Made by a program: the position numbers and the translations under genes. Positions 56,501 to 64,000 of a stretch of 64,000 bases of DNA are shown piece by piece (position 1 is the stretch's first letter; each line of letters begins with the position of its first letter). The notes under the pieces were generated by a model that was not told the DNA's origin, searched no databases, and worked only from the letters and a program-made list of their open reading frames with translations. This DNA is from Pachyseris speciosa (taxonomy: Eukaryota > Cnidaria > Anthozoa > Scleractinia > Pachyseridae), in NCBI GenBank assembly GCA_016490735.1, contig JAEMWC010000022.1:1276001-1340000 (forward strand). Reading direction: 5' to 3'.

Positions 56501-58045
56501 AGATAATAATAACATGAGACGACAAAGGTGAAATGTTTGTTATCTGCGATAGTAGAGCGTGTAACATTTCAGCGCACTGAACGGCGATAATTCATTTTGT
56601 CCACGTTTATTTGACTTTGAAAATTTGTATAGTTATGAGGGGGTCTGAGTTTTCCAGTTTGGGGGGTCTGAGTTTTCTAGGTCTCGTGCTCCGTAGCCGA
56701 TTATAATAACATGAGACGACAAAGGTGAAATGTTTGTTATCTGCGATAAATAGAGCGTGTAACATTTCAGCGCACTGAACGGCGATAATTCATTTTGTCC
56801 ACGTTTATTTGACTTTGAAAATTTGTATAGTTATGAGGGGGTCTGAGTTTTCCAGATTGGGGGGGTCTGAGTTTTCTAGGTTTTGTGCTCTGGGGCCGAT
56901 TATAATAACATGAGACGACAAAGGTGAAATGTTTGTAATCTGCGATAAATAGAGGGTGTAACATTTCAGCACACTGAACAGCGATAATTCATTTTGCCCA
57001 CGTTTATTTCACTTTGAAAATTTGTATAGTTTTGAGGGGGTCTGAGTTTTCCAGATTGGGGGGGTCTGAGTTTTCTAGGTCTGAGGTCTGAGGTCTGAGT
57101 TTTCTAGGTCTGAGTTTTCCAGACACCCGTTTTCATAACACTTTAATAAAAATGCCAATAGTTACTATGGTGTATTAAAATATGACAGCTAAACCTTGTT
57201 AAACCAACAACCATTCCGTACAATTTGGACAGAAAGGATTTTTTTAGCAATTATAATAGCCATAAGCTTAAACAGAAATATAAACTGTGAAGACGGTCAA
57301 ACAAAGTGTTTTCTTAAAATGACAGATCATATAAGTTATTTTACTATCAAATAACACTACAGCTATATAAATCACAAATACCCAGTTTTATTACGCTTAT
57401 ACAAAGCTATCAAGAGAGGCTGCAGTGTTTGATGGAGGTTGCACGTACAAACGTGGTACATGGTGTGAAATTAAATTCAGTTATCTCTTTCTTGCATGAA
57501 AATATAACTGAAGAAATTGGCTTCATCTGATTTATATTCCTATATCCGTCCTTTTATCCAAACCAAAACACAGAGAGATTACCTTCCAAAGACAATTTTC
57601 AAAGAAAAAAAAACAAATACGATCTTAAAAACTAAATTTAGATGTCACGTACAGTGCATGATGTACGATCTTGCCTTAAAATTATTCAATATTGTTTCAC
57701 CGATGCAAAATTTAACATCGTTTACTTTTGAGGACGGGCTCAAAAGCGAAAGAACACAGAAAAGGTTTCTTTCGGCGATATTCATGGGTCAAAAGCTTTA
57801 GAAAGCCTATGTTGACATTGGAAGCAGATAAGACGAAAGAAAAACTTGGCGCGGTAAACAACTGGCGATAAACTCACCGTCGTCAAAAAACTAAGCAACA
57901 AGATCGTTTTCTACCATACCTCGTTACTGTTCCATTTGTACTTTATGGCTGGGAAGTCATCGGCTTTCTTGATTTTTGCTAATTTGTCGGGCAGAGCGAT
58001 TTCAGAGGAGCTCGACTGCTGTCGAGATTCGTGCTCGGCTGGCAT
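41367..58045 (-). CDS. CAMTA: calmodulin-binding transcription activator (CAMTA), 11 coding exons mapped
   Basis: Nuclear transcription factor regulated by calcium/calmodulin. Exons, from the start: 57920-58045, 52420-52487, 52250-52289, 51536-51634, 51211-51282, 50688-50811, 49647-49684, 44213-46629, 43126-43759, 41899-41973, 41367-41587. All junctions have GT/AG and the phases join without a stop, giving 3,914 coding nt (about 1,304 residues), near the length of vertebrate CAMTA2. The CG-1 DNA-binding domain (residues about 30-155) includes YKWNSNE, PENGSMFLFDR, RRDGYTWKKRRSG, REDHTRLKV, TFHRRCYWMLQ and NPHIVLVHYLN. A long Ser/Thr/Asp-rich region follows, then an IPT/TIG domain (about 717-803), ankyrin repeats (about 886-993: MTLLHLSAALGYNRLV, ALTWACALGQTDTTL, MPLQLARDRGFLDVV) and four IQ motifs (IIQNAYRIYK, LIQHHYRRYK, IIQSQYRTYR, IIQNSFRSYR). 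The final exon is only tentative. The introns hold many repeats. Confidence 0.95.
41899..41973 (-). CDS. CAMTA: CAMTA exon 10 (IQ motif 2)
   Basis: 75 nt, phase 0 on both sides, acceptor TTTCATTTCAG and donor GTGCGT. Encodes TRRHQQEQEIEAAILIQ and HHYRRYKE. Confidence 0.9.
42666..42984. mobile_element. dispersed inverted-repeat element in CAMTA intron 9
   Basis: ATGCACGTCATCGGCTTCCC at the left and GGGAAGCCGATGACATGTGC at the right are inverted ends, with GTGGGGTCGACCC / GGGGGGACTCCAC next to them. About 165 bp of the right part recurs at 62940-63110. Confidence 0.75.
43126..43759 (-). CDS. CAMTA: CAMTA exon 9 (linker and IQ motif 1)
   Basis: 634 nt, acceptor GAACTCTTGACAG, donor GTAAAT. It completes a split Arg codon, then encodes an acidic and Ser/Pro-rich linker, a conserved helix (REQWELIEAAKIIQNAYRIY) with the first IQ motif, and ends in phase 0. 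Confidence 0.92.
44213..46629 (-). CDS. CAMTA: CAMTA exon 8 (activation region, IPT domain, ankyrin repeats)
   Basis: 2,417 nt, acceptor AAATGACAG, donor GTGGGT. It starts VSEESPPGSPSSSEEG with a basic stretch (KGNKSRKRNKS, a likely nuclear signal). An acidic Ser/Thr-rich region follows, including DDVPVDMTDLAHLDSLEFD, a candidate activation segment. The IPT/TIG domain runs from RITDFSPEWCYPEGG to NACVFEYRA. Ankyrin repeats follow and the exon ends SFPN plus two bases of Arg. It is unusually large for an internal exon. Confidence 0.95.
46747..46791 (+). repeat. GGGGA repeat with G-quadruplex potential
   Basis: Seven or so GGGG runs separated by single A, then GGGGCGGGG, about 120 bp from the exon 8 acceptor in intron 7. 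The G-rich strand is the template for CAMTA transcription, so the pre-mRNA is C-rich here. Confidence 0.85.
47514..47903. other. two hairpins with unrelated stems and the same 44-nt loop
   Basis: Hairpin 1 has 39-bp arms (47554-47592 and 47637-47675, GCGATCGAGTTG...). Hairpin 2 has 18-bp inner arms (47764-47781 and 47826-47843, GAGTATCGACTCGAATTA) and ~58-bp outer arms (47680-47737 and 47847-47903). The loops, 47593-47636 and 47782-47825, are identical but for one base and begin AAACAACTTTGCGATTTTC. Half of the loop, CTAAATATAGAACTGTC, recurs at 47533-47550, preceded by an inverted relative of the other half. It lies in CAMTA intron 7. No known element or RNA family is recognised. Confidence 0.85.
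48051..48170. repeat. 40-bp tandem repeat, three units
   Basis: AACACCGCCACGTGCCTTCT followed by ATTGTGCACTGGCCAATGA, with units at about 48051, 48091 and 48131. The first two carry CCACGTG (E-box) and CCAAT; the third has diverged. Intronic. Confidence 0.85.
49274..49592. mobile_element. MITE with ~85-bp inverted arms in CAMTA intron 7
   Basis: CTGAAAGTGAAACTATTGTA, TGTGACGATTTGGCCTT and AGAATCAGCTGAA run inward from the left and are mirrored up to CAATAGTTTCACTTTCAG at the right. The centre (CCTGTATTTTG / AAAATACAGG) is also inverted. No coding capacity. Confidence 0.8.
49647..49684 (-). CDS. CAMTA: CAMTA exon 7 (microexon)
   Basis: 38 nt, acceptor CATTCTTAG, donor GTAAGC. Completes a Tyr codon and encodes SGVSQDVKPDVM. 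Phase fits both neighbours. Confidence 0.85.
49791..50073. mobile_element. MITE with AGAGTG ends
   Basis: AGAGTGGTTTTAAATTGAGT at the left and ACTCAATTGAAAAGCACTCT at the right are inverted. Similarity continues through CTTTGGTTTTG and the GATTGG/CCAATC words. Non-coding, intronic. Confidence 0.75.
50688..50811 (-). CDS. CAMTA: CAMTA exon 6 (end of CG-1 domain)
   Basis: 124 nt, acceptor TGTTTTCTCCAG, donor GTAAGC. Encodes NPHIVLVHYLNLVEENNTPF and continues to QQLQAI. NPxIVLVHYL is a hallmark of the CG-1 C-terminus. Confidence 0.92.
51211..51282 (-). CDS. CAMTA: CAMTA exon 5 (CG-1 domain)
   Basis: 72 nt, phase 0, acceptor TCTGTTGCAG, donor GTATTT. Encodes CLSVLYTHSALVPTFHRR and CYWMLQ, the conserved CG-1 block. 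Confidence 0.93.
51536..51634 (-). CDS. CAMTA: CAMTA exon 4 (CG-1 domain, basic motif)
   Basis: 99 nt, phase 0, acceptor TGGTTTGTAG, donor GTAACT. Encodes KNYRRDGYTWKKRRSG then REDHTRLKVDGIE, the DNA-binding and nuclear-localisation part of CG-1. Confidence 0.95.
52250..52289 (-). CDS. CAMTA: CAMTA exon 3 (CG-1 domain)
   Basis: 40 nt, acceptor TTTCTTTTAG, donor GTATGA. Completes a split Arg and encodes PENGSMFLFDRSK. Confidence 0.93.
52420..52487 (-). CDS. CAMTA: CAMTA exon 2 (CG-1 domain)
   Basis: 68 nt, acceptor CGTTTCAG, donor GTGAAT. Encodes EVVSFLTSLSNHNAWVRTD then VPV and two bases of Arg. It joins exon 1 to give the WNSNEE motif. Confidence 0.93.
52541..52800 (+). mobile_element. tRNA-derived SINE in CAMTA intron 1
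   Basis: A box TCTCAGTTGGTAGAGC (52552-52567) and B box GGTTCAAACCC (52596-52606) at tRNA spacing form an RNA polymerase III promoter. A non-tRNA body follows (CAGGGTCTTTAAATGATTGA, TTAGACTTTCTGGTCTTC). It lies antisense to CAMTA. The acceptor-stem halves do not pair well, so it is not a functional tRNA. Confidence 0.8.
54384..54750. mobile_element. MITE with GGGCCTGTTCACATGGA ends and TAA duplication
   Basis: GGGCCTGTTCACATGGAAGT is mirrored by TCCATGTGAACAGGCCC, and TAA lies on both sides (54381-54383 and 54751-54753), as for Harbinger-type elements. The interior has further GTGGGGTACCTCACC-like inverted words. Intronic. Confidence 0.85.
55880..57128. mobile_element. 1.25-kb fold-back element with 10-bp target duplication
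   Basis: The ends GGGTGTCTGG and CCAGACACCC are directly flanked by GTTTTCATAA on both sides (55870-55879 and 57129-57138). The left half has about three direct units (~199 bp) of CTAGAAAACTCAGACCCCC, then CAAATTTTCAAAGTCAAATA and ATTATCGCCGTTCAGTGCGC. The right half holds the same units inverted. The centre is near 56437. The 9-10-bp duplication suggests a Mutator-type transposase acting in trans. The short frames with repeated RPRKLRPPQ are by-products. Confidence 0.85.
57140..57915. other. CAMTA intron 1, nothing recognised
   Basis: AT-rich intronic sequence between the fold-back element and exon 1; no further element ends seen. Confidence 0.4.
57920..58045 (-). CDS. CAMTA: CAMTA exon 1 (start codon, CG-1 N-terminus)
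   Basis: 126 nt from ATG at 58045 to donor GTATGG. Encodes MPAEHESRQQSSSS then LPDKLAKIKKADDFPAIKY and KWNSNE. The ATG is chosen because it opens a frame that joins CG-1 in phase. An upstream alternative exon is not excluded. Confidence 0.88.
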
Positions 58046-58380
58046 TCCAAAATTTCCAGGGAGATTTCACCGCCAAATTTAATGCCCGGCACAACAGTGG
58101 GAAGATGGCATCCCTTTGGTGACTGCAATCCCACAACCAATTTTTTCTCATGCTAGTTTATGTCTCTTTGAAGTTAATGGGACCAAGATTATTGGAAGAT
58201 AACAAGGAGTCATGGAGGAAATCACTTGTTCAGCACACTCGATCATCACAACACACCTGCCGCCATACCTTTCTCCATTGAGGGGCAATGAGCCTGCGAG
58301 CAGAACGTCGCTGGCTAGCAACAAGCAGAAGACAACAACCATTTAGACTGTCATGTAACAGTACCAGAGTGTCTTTCACG

Positions 58381-58683
58381 CTACAATCTTGGAAGGAATA
58401 AAATGGACAAAATAGCGACGCGCACTAATGACGTCACAAAATTGGAGCCCCCTGGGTTACTCAGACAAACAAATCGCTTTTCTGTAAGAGTGTGAGTTGA
58501 AATTATGTCATTCGCGAGCAGTTCTCTTTCCTCTGTAACCGTTCTGACTGAAGATGACGATGTTCCCTTCTCCAGGTTTTGAAGAGAACCAGAAGACAAC
58601 ACTGTGGGGCCGTTAAAACGGTGGTTGAAGTGCCGGGATTTCAAATTGAGTGGAAAATGCGATGAACTTGTGTCCGACTGCAT
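58381..58683 (-). CDS. uncharacterised 100-codon frame upstream of CAMTA
   Basis: Starts MQSDTSSSHFPLNLKS and is Ser/Thr-rich. It lies on the CAMTA strand, 340 bp upstream of its ATG. It could be part of an upstream exon, a uORF or chance. No domain recognised. Confidence 0.2.
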   Translation of the reverse strand: MQSDTSSSHFPLNLKSRHFNHRFNGPTVLSSGSLQNLEKGTSSSSVRTVTEERELLANDIISTHTLTEKRFVCLSNPGGSNFVTSLVRVAILSILFLPRL

Positions 58684-58699
58684 CAGAAAATGAAAGAGT

Positions 58700-59330
58700 G
58701 GACATCACCACACGCTTGATCCGAGTATTGAAGGAACCTCCTGAGTTGGTCTAACTGCGGAAAAATGGCATTTTGCATGTCTCTAAATGTTAAGCTTACA
58801 TAAATCAGCTGAATGAACGCAGTGAAAATTTTGTGCACATATGATTGTTCGATTTTCCTTTCTGGAAACAGATAAATAGTCTCTCTCTTATCGAAAACTC
58901 ACTTGTTCGACCAGTTTTTGCATTTTCCATTGCAGAAGAATCCTTACAAGTCCAATAGTTAATGGTATGCAAAGGGCAAACGTGGTCGAGAAAATTAAGC
59001 AGAATTTATTTGTGTGATCTTCGCAACGAAGTGTTCCATACGAGCTGGAATCCGCCCCGGCGATATTATCGTATCACAGACTACTCACGACTCTGGGAGC
59101 ATTGCGAACAAGCCCCGAGAGACTTGCTCGCAGGCTACCTTCGCTCTAGGCCGTTACAGATTTTCCTAACACGTCAGTTGGTATAGATTCGGCAAAATTC
59201 TTGTCGATTAGGTTTTCAATCTTTGCCAGTGGCTCTGGTATTGTTTTCTGGGGCCTTTCTCAGTTTCTCAGGGCAGACACGCGCATTGTTTGGTGTGAGA
59301 TTTGCTCAGTGGATCGGAAAATTTAGTAGT
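58700..59330. other. CAMTA 5' flank, nothing firm
   Basis: No TATA box or gene that can be supported; probably contains the CAMTA promoter. Confidence 0.3.
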
Positions 59331-59339
59331 AGGACCGTT

Positions 59340-59771
59340 CCCCGGGGGGGGTACTCCCATAAAGTCCGGATAGGTGTGTGCCACGAAGGGTCTTAAACCC
59401 TGACCCTATTTAAGGAACAATCCAACGAAAATTGATACCCTATTTAAGGCCAAATCCGAAAAATGACACCCTATGCAAGGGAAGAACAAAAACTCAAAAT
59501 AGCTTGAACAGGTCAACTTTATTTCCTTAAAATCGCTTTGGAAATACTTTAACTTTGACAGATCATTTGTTTTCCGCTTAACTGGGTGTTTACACCCTGC
59601 TATTTTTGCTGATACAAATTTAGGCACCCTATCTAAGGATCACACCGGGACACTATGCCAACATAGCCGAAAAGGATACCCTATATTTAAGGATCGAGAA
59701 CCTCCAAAAACCATACCCTATTGCGCGGCACGTACCTATATAGCCCATATAGGGGAGTACCCCCCCCGGGG
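59340..59771. mobile_element. MITE with CCCCGGGG ends and ACCGTT duplication
   Basis: CCCCGGGGGGGGTACTCCCA is mirrored by GGGGAGTACCCCCCCCGGGG. ACCGTT flanks both sides (59334-59339 and 59772-59777). Inside, ACCCTATTTAAGG-type words recur five or more times. No coding capacity. Confidence 0.85.
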
Positions 59772-59779
59772 ACCGTTCT

Positions 59780-60360
59780 CTCTGGGCCAGTGAAGGGAAC
59801 AAAGAGAAGCTTACGCTTCTGGCACAAACGTATGTATTTCTGGCCGGGAGATGTTTCTCTCTGTAAAGAATTCCCGTGAACAAGCTATTAGCCAACGTTC
59901 GCACTTCCCAATATGTTGCGAAGATTTTAGGAATGGAATAAATACCCAGATTCTTGTCAATCTGAGGGATTTTGGCATTTTTTGGATACCTCCAGCCCGT
60001 TTTGCACTCACACAAACAGCAGTGTTTGGTGCTAACCATTTATCGCCCTTCTGGAATTCTTTCGTGTTTTTGTTCGAAAATTGTCACTCGCGCCTACACA
60101 TTTTCCTTTAGCGAACTGCAATGTTTGTCTGAGTCACGGCGGGGGACTAATGTGACAAAATCTATTTACAGTAATAGTGCGCGTCGCTATTAACCCCCTT
60201 CCCCCCCCTAAGCAATGATGAAGGCGCGCGAAGTGCAAAACGCGCCATTTTGGCATCATTGATTTGGGGGGAGGGGTGGTCAAATATTCCATTTATTGTG
60301 TCCAAGATTGTAGCACTGTCTTTCTTTCTTTGCACTGAGAGGGGTGCGTGTGCACTCATG
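59780..60360. other. intergenic, nothing recognised
   Basis: Contains a C-run near 60197 and a G-run near 60265 that could pair (AATGATG / CATCATTGATT words), but no gene. Confidence 0.35.
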
Positions 60361-60482
60361 TCCAATATACGCAAACTGATACAGTCTGTCAAACGATCCG
60401 TACGGACTGTACAGACTGTCAAAGGAAAGGTCGGTCCATAGACGGTCCGTTAAGTCCGTCAAACGATCCCTACAGACTGTAC

Positions 60483-62172
60483 AACAACAACAACAATAAC
60501 TTTATTTTTGTGTCAAAGTACTTTAGCATACCCACTAATTGGAGACACAATAACAAAGCAAATACTAAATAAGTAATAAATACTCAATAAATATTAAATA
60601 TAATGACATTCTAAAATACTTGTGCAAAAATACCAATGTTATTCTATTAAGAAAGATATAGAAATCTACCGATACTATTCTATTAAAAATACTCCTTGTC
60701 TCTACGAGCTGCAGAGAAAACAGTCAGGTCCACATTCGTTGCTAATTAAGTTCGAGAGATCCATTTGTCTTACTAATTTCTTAAACTGACTCAGGGTGCT
60801 AGCATTTCTTATGCCCCGAGGTAGGCGGCGCCATAGTGTCGGTCCAAGATACTTAATGGAATGCTTTACAGTATTAAGTATTAAAGCGTGGTATGACGAA
60901 TTCTGAGTTCCTAAGGCTATATTGGGTGGTTTATAGATTAAAAAGATCTGATACTTATGTAGGGCAGATGCCATGTTTAACTTTAAACATAAGAATAGCT
61001 ATGTTTTGAAGTCTTTGATTATTTAAAGTCACAAGCTTAGCTTTGTTTAGAAGGACTTCATAGGAACTGCTTTTGTCTTTGAAGACTTCCCTTAGCCCCT
61101 TCTCTTGTAACCTTTCAAGTTTTCGTTTGTCCGAAGATCTGATAAAAAAGCCAAACTATGGAGCAATATGTCAAATGAGGTAGAATATTAGTTTTAAATA
61201 TGTGTAGCTTAGCCTTTTCTGGAATTAAATTTTTCATTCTAAGAAGAACTCCAATTTTTTGCCTAGATGTGTTTGACCTGTTCGCTGAAACGGCACTTGG
61301 TGATCTATTTTAACTCCTAAGAGTTTAAGAAATGTCGTTTGTTCGATTTCCTTATTGTCAACCTTGAGATGGATCTTTGGGAAGTCTTGCCCTTTTTTCT
61401 TAGTAATTACCATAGCCTGGAACTTTTTCTTGTTAGCTAGAAGTTTATTGTCGGAATACCAATTAGCTGAAACCTGCGCTTGATTCTTTCCACATCACTG
61501 GCCCTGGTTCCTAATGAATACAACTGATGATCGTCGGCGTACATAGATAGTTGGCAATGTTTGATGGAAACTGAGAACAAGTCATTCTGGAATATGTCCC
61601 ACAAGAGTGGTCCGAAGCAAGATCCCTGGGGGCATCCCTTTTTTATCCCTTGCCATTCACTTGTAACGGTACCGAGTTTTACTCTCCCCAGTCGCTGTCC
61701 AAAGTAAGATCTCAGTAGGGTTAACGATTGTCGGTAGAGAAGTTATAAGCCTTTAATTTTCGTGTCATTAGCGCTGGGAGGAGCGAATCGAACGCTTTGC
61801 TCAGTGGTGTCGGTTGATATAATTCCCACTATTTGCCCATTATCCAAAGACAATTTCCAGTTTTCAACTAACTTTAGCAACGCACACAACTGTAGGACTT
61901 CCTGTAAGCTGACGTATTGCTGAAAAGGTGAGGTCAATGTACTTCGTTACTTGGTCACTTAGTTTCTGTTCGAAGATTATATTAACTATGCTGAGAACTG
62001 TTATCGGTCTGTAGTTCTTCCTATCTGTTCTTTCATTCTTTTTGTAAACAGGAATCCATTCTCCTTTTTTCCAACTGCTTGGGTATTCCCCCGAGTTAAT
62101 TGCAAAGTTGAAGATGTTAGCGACGGAGCTAGCTCTTTTGAGGAGGACGTAAGGGAGGTCCGAAAACCGCAA
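60483..62172 (-). mobile_element. non-LTR retrotransposon (LINE), truncated, with RT motifs
   Basis: From the right, the minus strand encodes WKKGEWIPVYKKNERTDRKN then YRPITVLSIVNIIFEQ (RT fingers), LLKLVENWKLSLDNGQIVGI, the CPQG region, MYADDHQLYSLG (active site YADD, 61524-61544), and the C-terminal SIKYLGPTLWRRLPRGIRNA and CGPDCFLCSS near 60710. Several shifts break it. The 3' end reads AATAAAGTTATTGTTGTTGT, a (GTT)n tail. No endonuclease domain remains. Confidence 0.82.
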
Positions 62173-62476
62173 AACCGCACAAAAAAAAATTATAAAAAAA
62201 CCTCAATACCGCATCGAAATTTACCGAAATACCGAAACCGCAGTTACAGATGTGAAAGCTGCCGTCGTCAAAAGACCTTCTATTCATTATTAATACGACC
62301 TGCAGTGTACGCTGATATTTACACAAATGCTAAAATTACTTAAGTATTAAATATATCCATAACTGATCTTACTGCAGAGTCCTCGAGTATCTTGGATTAT
62401 GTATGCACTTTAACATGACGCGCTTAGGTGTCTTAGGTTTCTAATCACTAGGAGTTAACGTAGTCACTTGAAGAGG

Positions 62477-62862
62477 TCAGTAGAGCAGACGATTGTTGAA
62501 ACGCACAGCTCTCCCAAAGCGAGTTCTTGCTCCAAGGAAAACTGTTGCCGAGCTTCCAATTTCTCCTTGTGCTAGCGTGGAAACCTCGGGACCATCGTCG
62601 ACGCCTTCGTCACTACTTTCAACAATGAACTCGTTTTCTGCTTCTTCCACCGTTTCTTTTCCTGTGACAGCTTCTGCTGTACTGACCTGTACGTCAAAAG
62701 CAATAGAGATAGGTTTTTACATAAACTCAGGGAATGTCCCATGTCGGGCCATGGTGGTCTCTTGGCGTACAGTGCGTTGTCTTACAGCAGCACCATAGGA
62801 TGCCCAGTCCCTGAGTGTATCGCAGTCAGCTGGGCGCATATCGACGTTTGCGAGAGGTTTCA
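62477..62862 (-). pseudogene. decayed coding fragment, probably retroelement-derived
   Basis: The minus frame reads DWASYGAAVRQRTVRQETTM, then a stop, then an acidic stretch (EEAENEFIVESSDEGVDDG) and a basic end TRFGRAVRFNNRLLY before TGA at 62477. One internal stop breaks it. The end resembles the tails of retroelement polyproteins, but I cannot name the family. Confidence 0.3.
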
Positions 62863-62939
62863 AAAACAGGACCTGCGACAGCAGCAACGCTCCATCAGGT
62901 TTGGTTTGGTTCTTCTGTCTGGTTTACCCCGCTTGCCGC

Positions 62940-63110
62940 CATCGTCAAACTTGTGAATTCCCCCACCCCTAATCTTTGATCGTAAAACAATGTCAAGATT
63001 TTCCCCTACTCTCGGGCAAAGAATCACACCCATCTCCTTATATTCCCCCACATATCTCCCTGGTAGACCCGGGGTCGACCCCACGGGGAAGCCGATGACA
63101 TGTGCATAAG
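62940..63110. repeat. second copy of the dispersed repeat at 42.7-43.0 kb
   Basis: GTGAATTCCCCCACCCCTAA, AAAACAATGTCAAGATTTTC and GGGGAAGCCGATGACATGTG follow in the same order and orientation as at about 42829-42983, roughly 90% alike by eye. Confidence 0.8.
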
Positions 63111-63689
63111 TCGGCAATGAAGCCAAAGTAGTGACTTTGATGGGGTAGAAGGCATCTCCATTGATCACGTAAACTGCCTTCTTTCATCTGAGACCTCTTT
63201 TATGCACAATAACCTAATTCTTTCACGATAGATAATTAGGGCTGCCAATTTATCGAAATGATTCAGTCAGAGGGTAAGACAACCTAGTTCTTTGGACGTG
63301 GAAGGTAGACTAATTGTCAATTTTGCACGTGTATGGTAGAGTAATTGTCGGTATTGCTAAAATTTGTCTCACCTTAAATCACTTTATTGTGCTATTGTGC
63401 AATTGCCAAGCCTATCTTTTTGCCGCATTTTAGAGGTTTTTAAATGATATCACACCAGTGACTACAATTGGAGATTTGTCACACTTTTTTGCCATTTCCT
63501 TTTCTATTCGTTGTAAATATTTTAAGTCCCGCTAATGAGATGCACTTTTCAGTCCGTATACGGACCGACTCCCTATTTTACGGTCTGTACAAACCGTACG
63601 GACCGTCAACAACTCAATATGATCCGAACAGACCGTAACTTGCATTTACAGACCGTATCAGTTTGTGTATATTGCACAACCCTCTACAT

Positions 63690-64000
63690 GTGGCCGTTTG
63701 AAGACGCTATATTTTGGCCTGATACTCTGGCTATGATAGGGCAATATTCTATCCTTTATTGCTTGTTTTTGCCGAGACTTTTTATTACCCTCATCGATTG
63801 GTTTTGTTTCTTTCAGTTTTTTGCATTATACACAAGCACCTGTCCTAACATTCCAATGGTGAGGCTTGTCCCTTTGCAGATTTCATGTATAATTTTTGAC
63901 CAAATAGTCTGACATAGGATAGACCGAACATCAGACTTTTGGGGGAGGTGAAGGGGAAGACTAACCTCAACTCAACCCCCCACCCTCACTCAGCAGTTCT
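63690..64000. other. intergenic, nothing recognised
   Basis: No gene or element ends identified before the window edge. Confidence 0.4.

Larger units (their letters stand above)
60363..63674. mobile_element. 3.3-kb composite with inverted CAATATAC..CAAACTGATAC ends
   Basis: CAATATACGCAAACTGATAC at the left is mirrored by GTATCAGTTTGTGTATATTG at 63655-63674. Next to each end are clusters of GTCCGTACGGACTGTAC-type words, partly palindromic. The interior holds a LINE, a decayed coding fragment and a dispersed repeat. Target duplication not determined. Confidence 0.55.

Noticed and set aside
55792..56964. Several short frames with repeated RPRKLRPPQ peptides on both strands
   Set aside because: They follow the DNA units of the fold-back element, occur on both strands, and have no start context or domain.
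1..64000. CRISPR arrays, bacterial operons or ribosome binding sites
   Set aside because: Introns, SINEs, LINEs and Polinton features show a eukaryotic genome; no direct-repeat/spacer array of CRISPR type is present.

Overview
The window is animal genomic DNA, most probably from an anthozoan cnidarian (coral or sea anemone). That is an inference. It rests on a FoxQ2-type forkhead gene, a multi-exon metazoan CAMTA gene, AT-rich intergenic DNA, and a dense load of Penelope-like, Polinton/Maverick, LINE, SINE and MITE-type repeats of kinds common in cnidarian genomes. Only two host protein genes can be supported. Many open frames here are short and not coding.

Layout. 1-6.2 kb holds a ~106-bp minisatellite (about 1.1-1.8 kb) and otherwise nothing recognised. 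6.27-7.29 kb is a single-exon forkhead transcription factor, FoxQ2-like, with an EH1-like co-repressor motif near its C-terminus. 7.4-19.3 kb is gene-poor, with a simple repeat, a LINE remnant on the minus strand and several inverted-repeat elements.

19.4-36 kb is a nested stack of mobile DNA. A pair of ~130-bp inverted repeats (19.4 and 35.9 kb) encloses a hAT-like element (19501-33358, 8-bp duplication). That element was hit by a 12.3-kb Polinton/Maverick (19535-31820, GATTT duplication). The Polinton carries on the minus strand a parvovirus-type phospholipase A2-like protein, an adenovirus-type cysteine protease, a small PX-like virion protein and a capsid-type protein. On the plus strand it carries a packaging ATPase, a collagen-like fibre protein and a retrovirus-type integrase. 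On the minus strand at the right end is a family B DNA polymerase. Almost every gene is broken by frameshifts, stops or deletions, so the copy is a fossil. A Penelope-like fragment is inserted in it, and a further Penelope element with inverted terminal copies lies at 33.8-35.7 kb inside a TAA-flanked element.

36-40.8 kb holds MITE-type repeats. 41.4-58.05 kb (minus strand) is a CAMTA gene reconstructed here in 11 coding exons with consistent phases. It encodes a CG-1 DNA-binding domain, an IPT/TIG domain, ankyrin repeats and four IQ motifs, about 1,304 residues before a last exon that is only tentatively placed. Its introns contain a tRNA-derived SINE, a 1.25-kb fold-back element with 10-bp target duplication, several MITEs and an unusual pair of hairpins with different stems but the same 44-nt loop. 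58-64 kb contains more repeats, including a LINE with an intact YADD reverse transcriptase motif inside a 3.3-kb inverted-repeat element.

The host genes have no visible functional link to each other. The Polinton genes form a recognisable virion and replication module, but this copy could not work as it stands.
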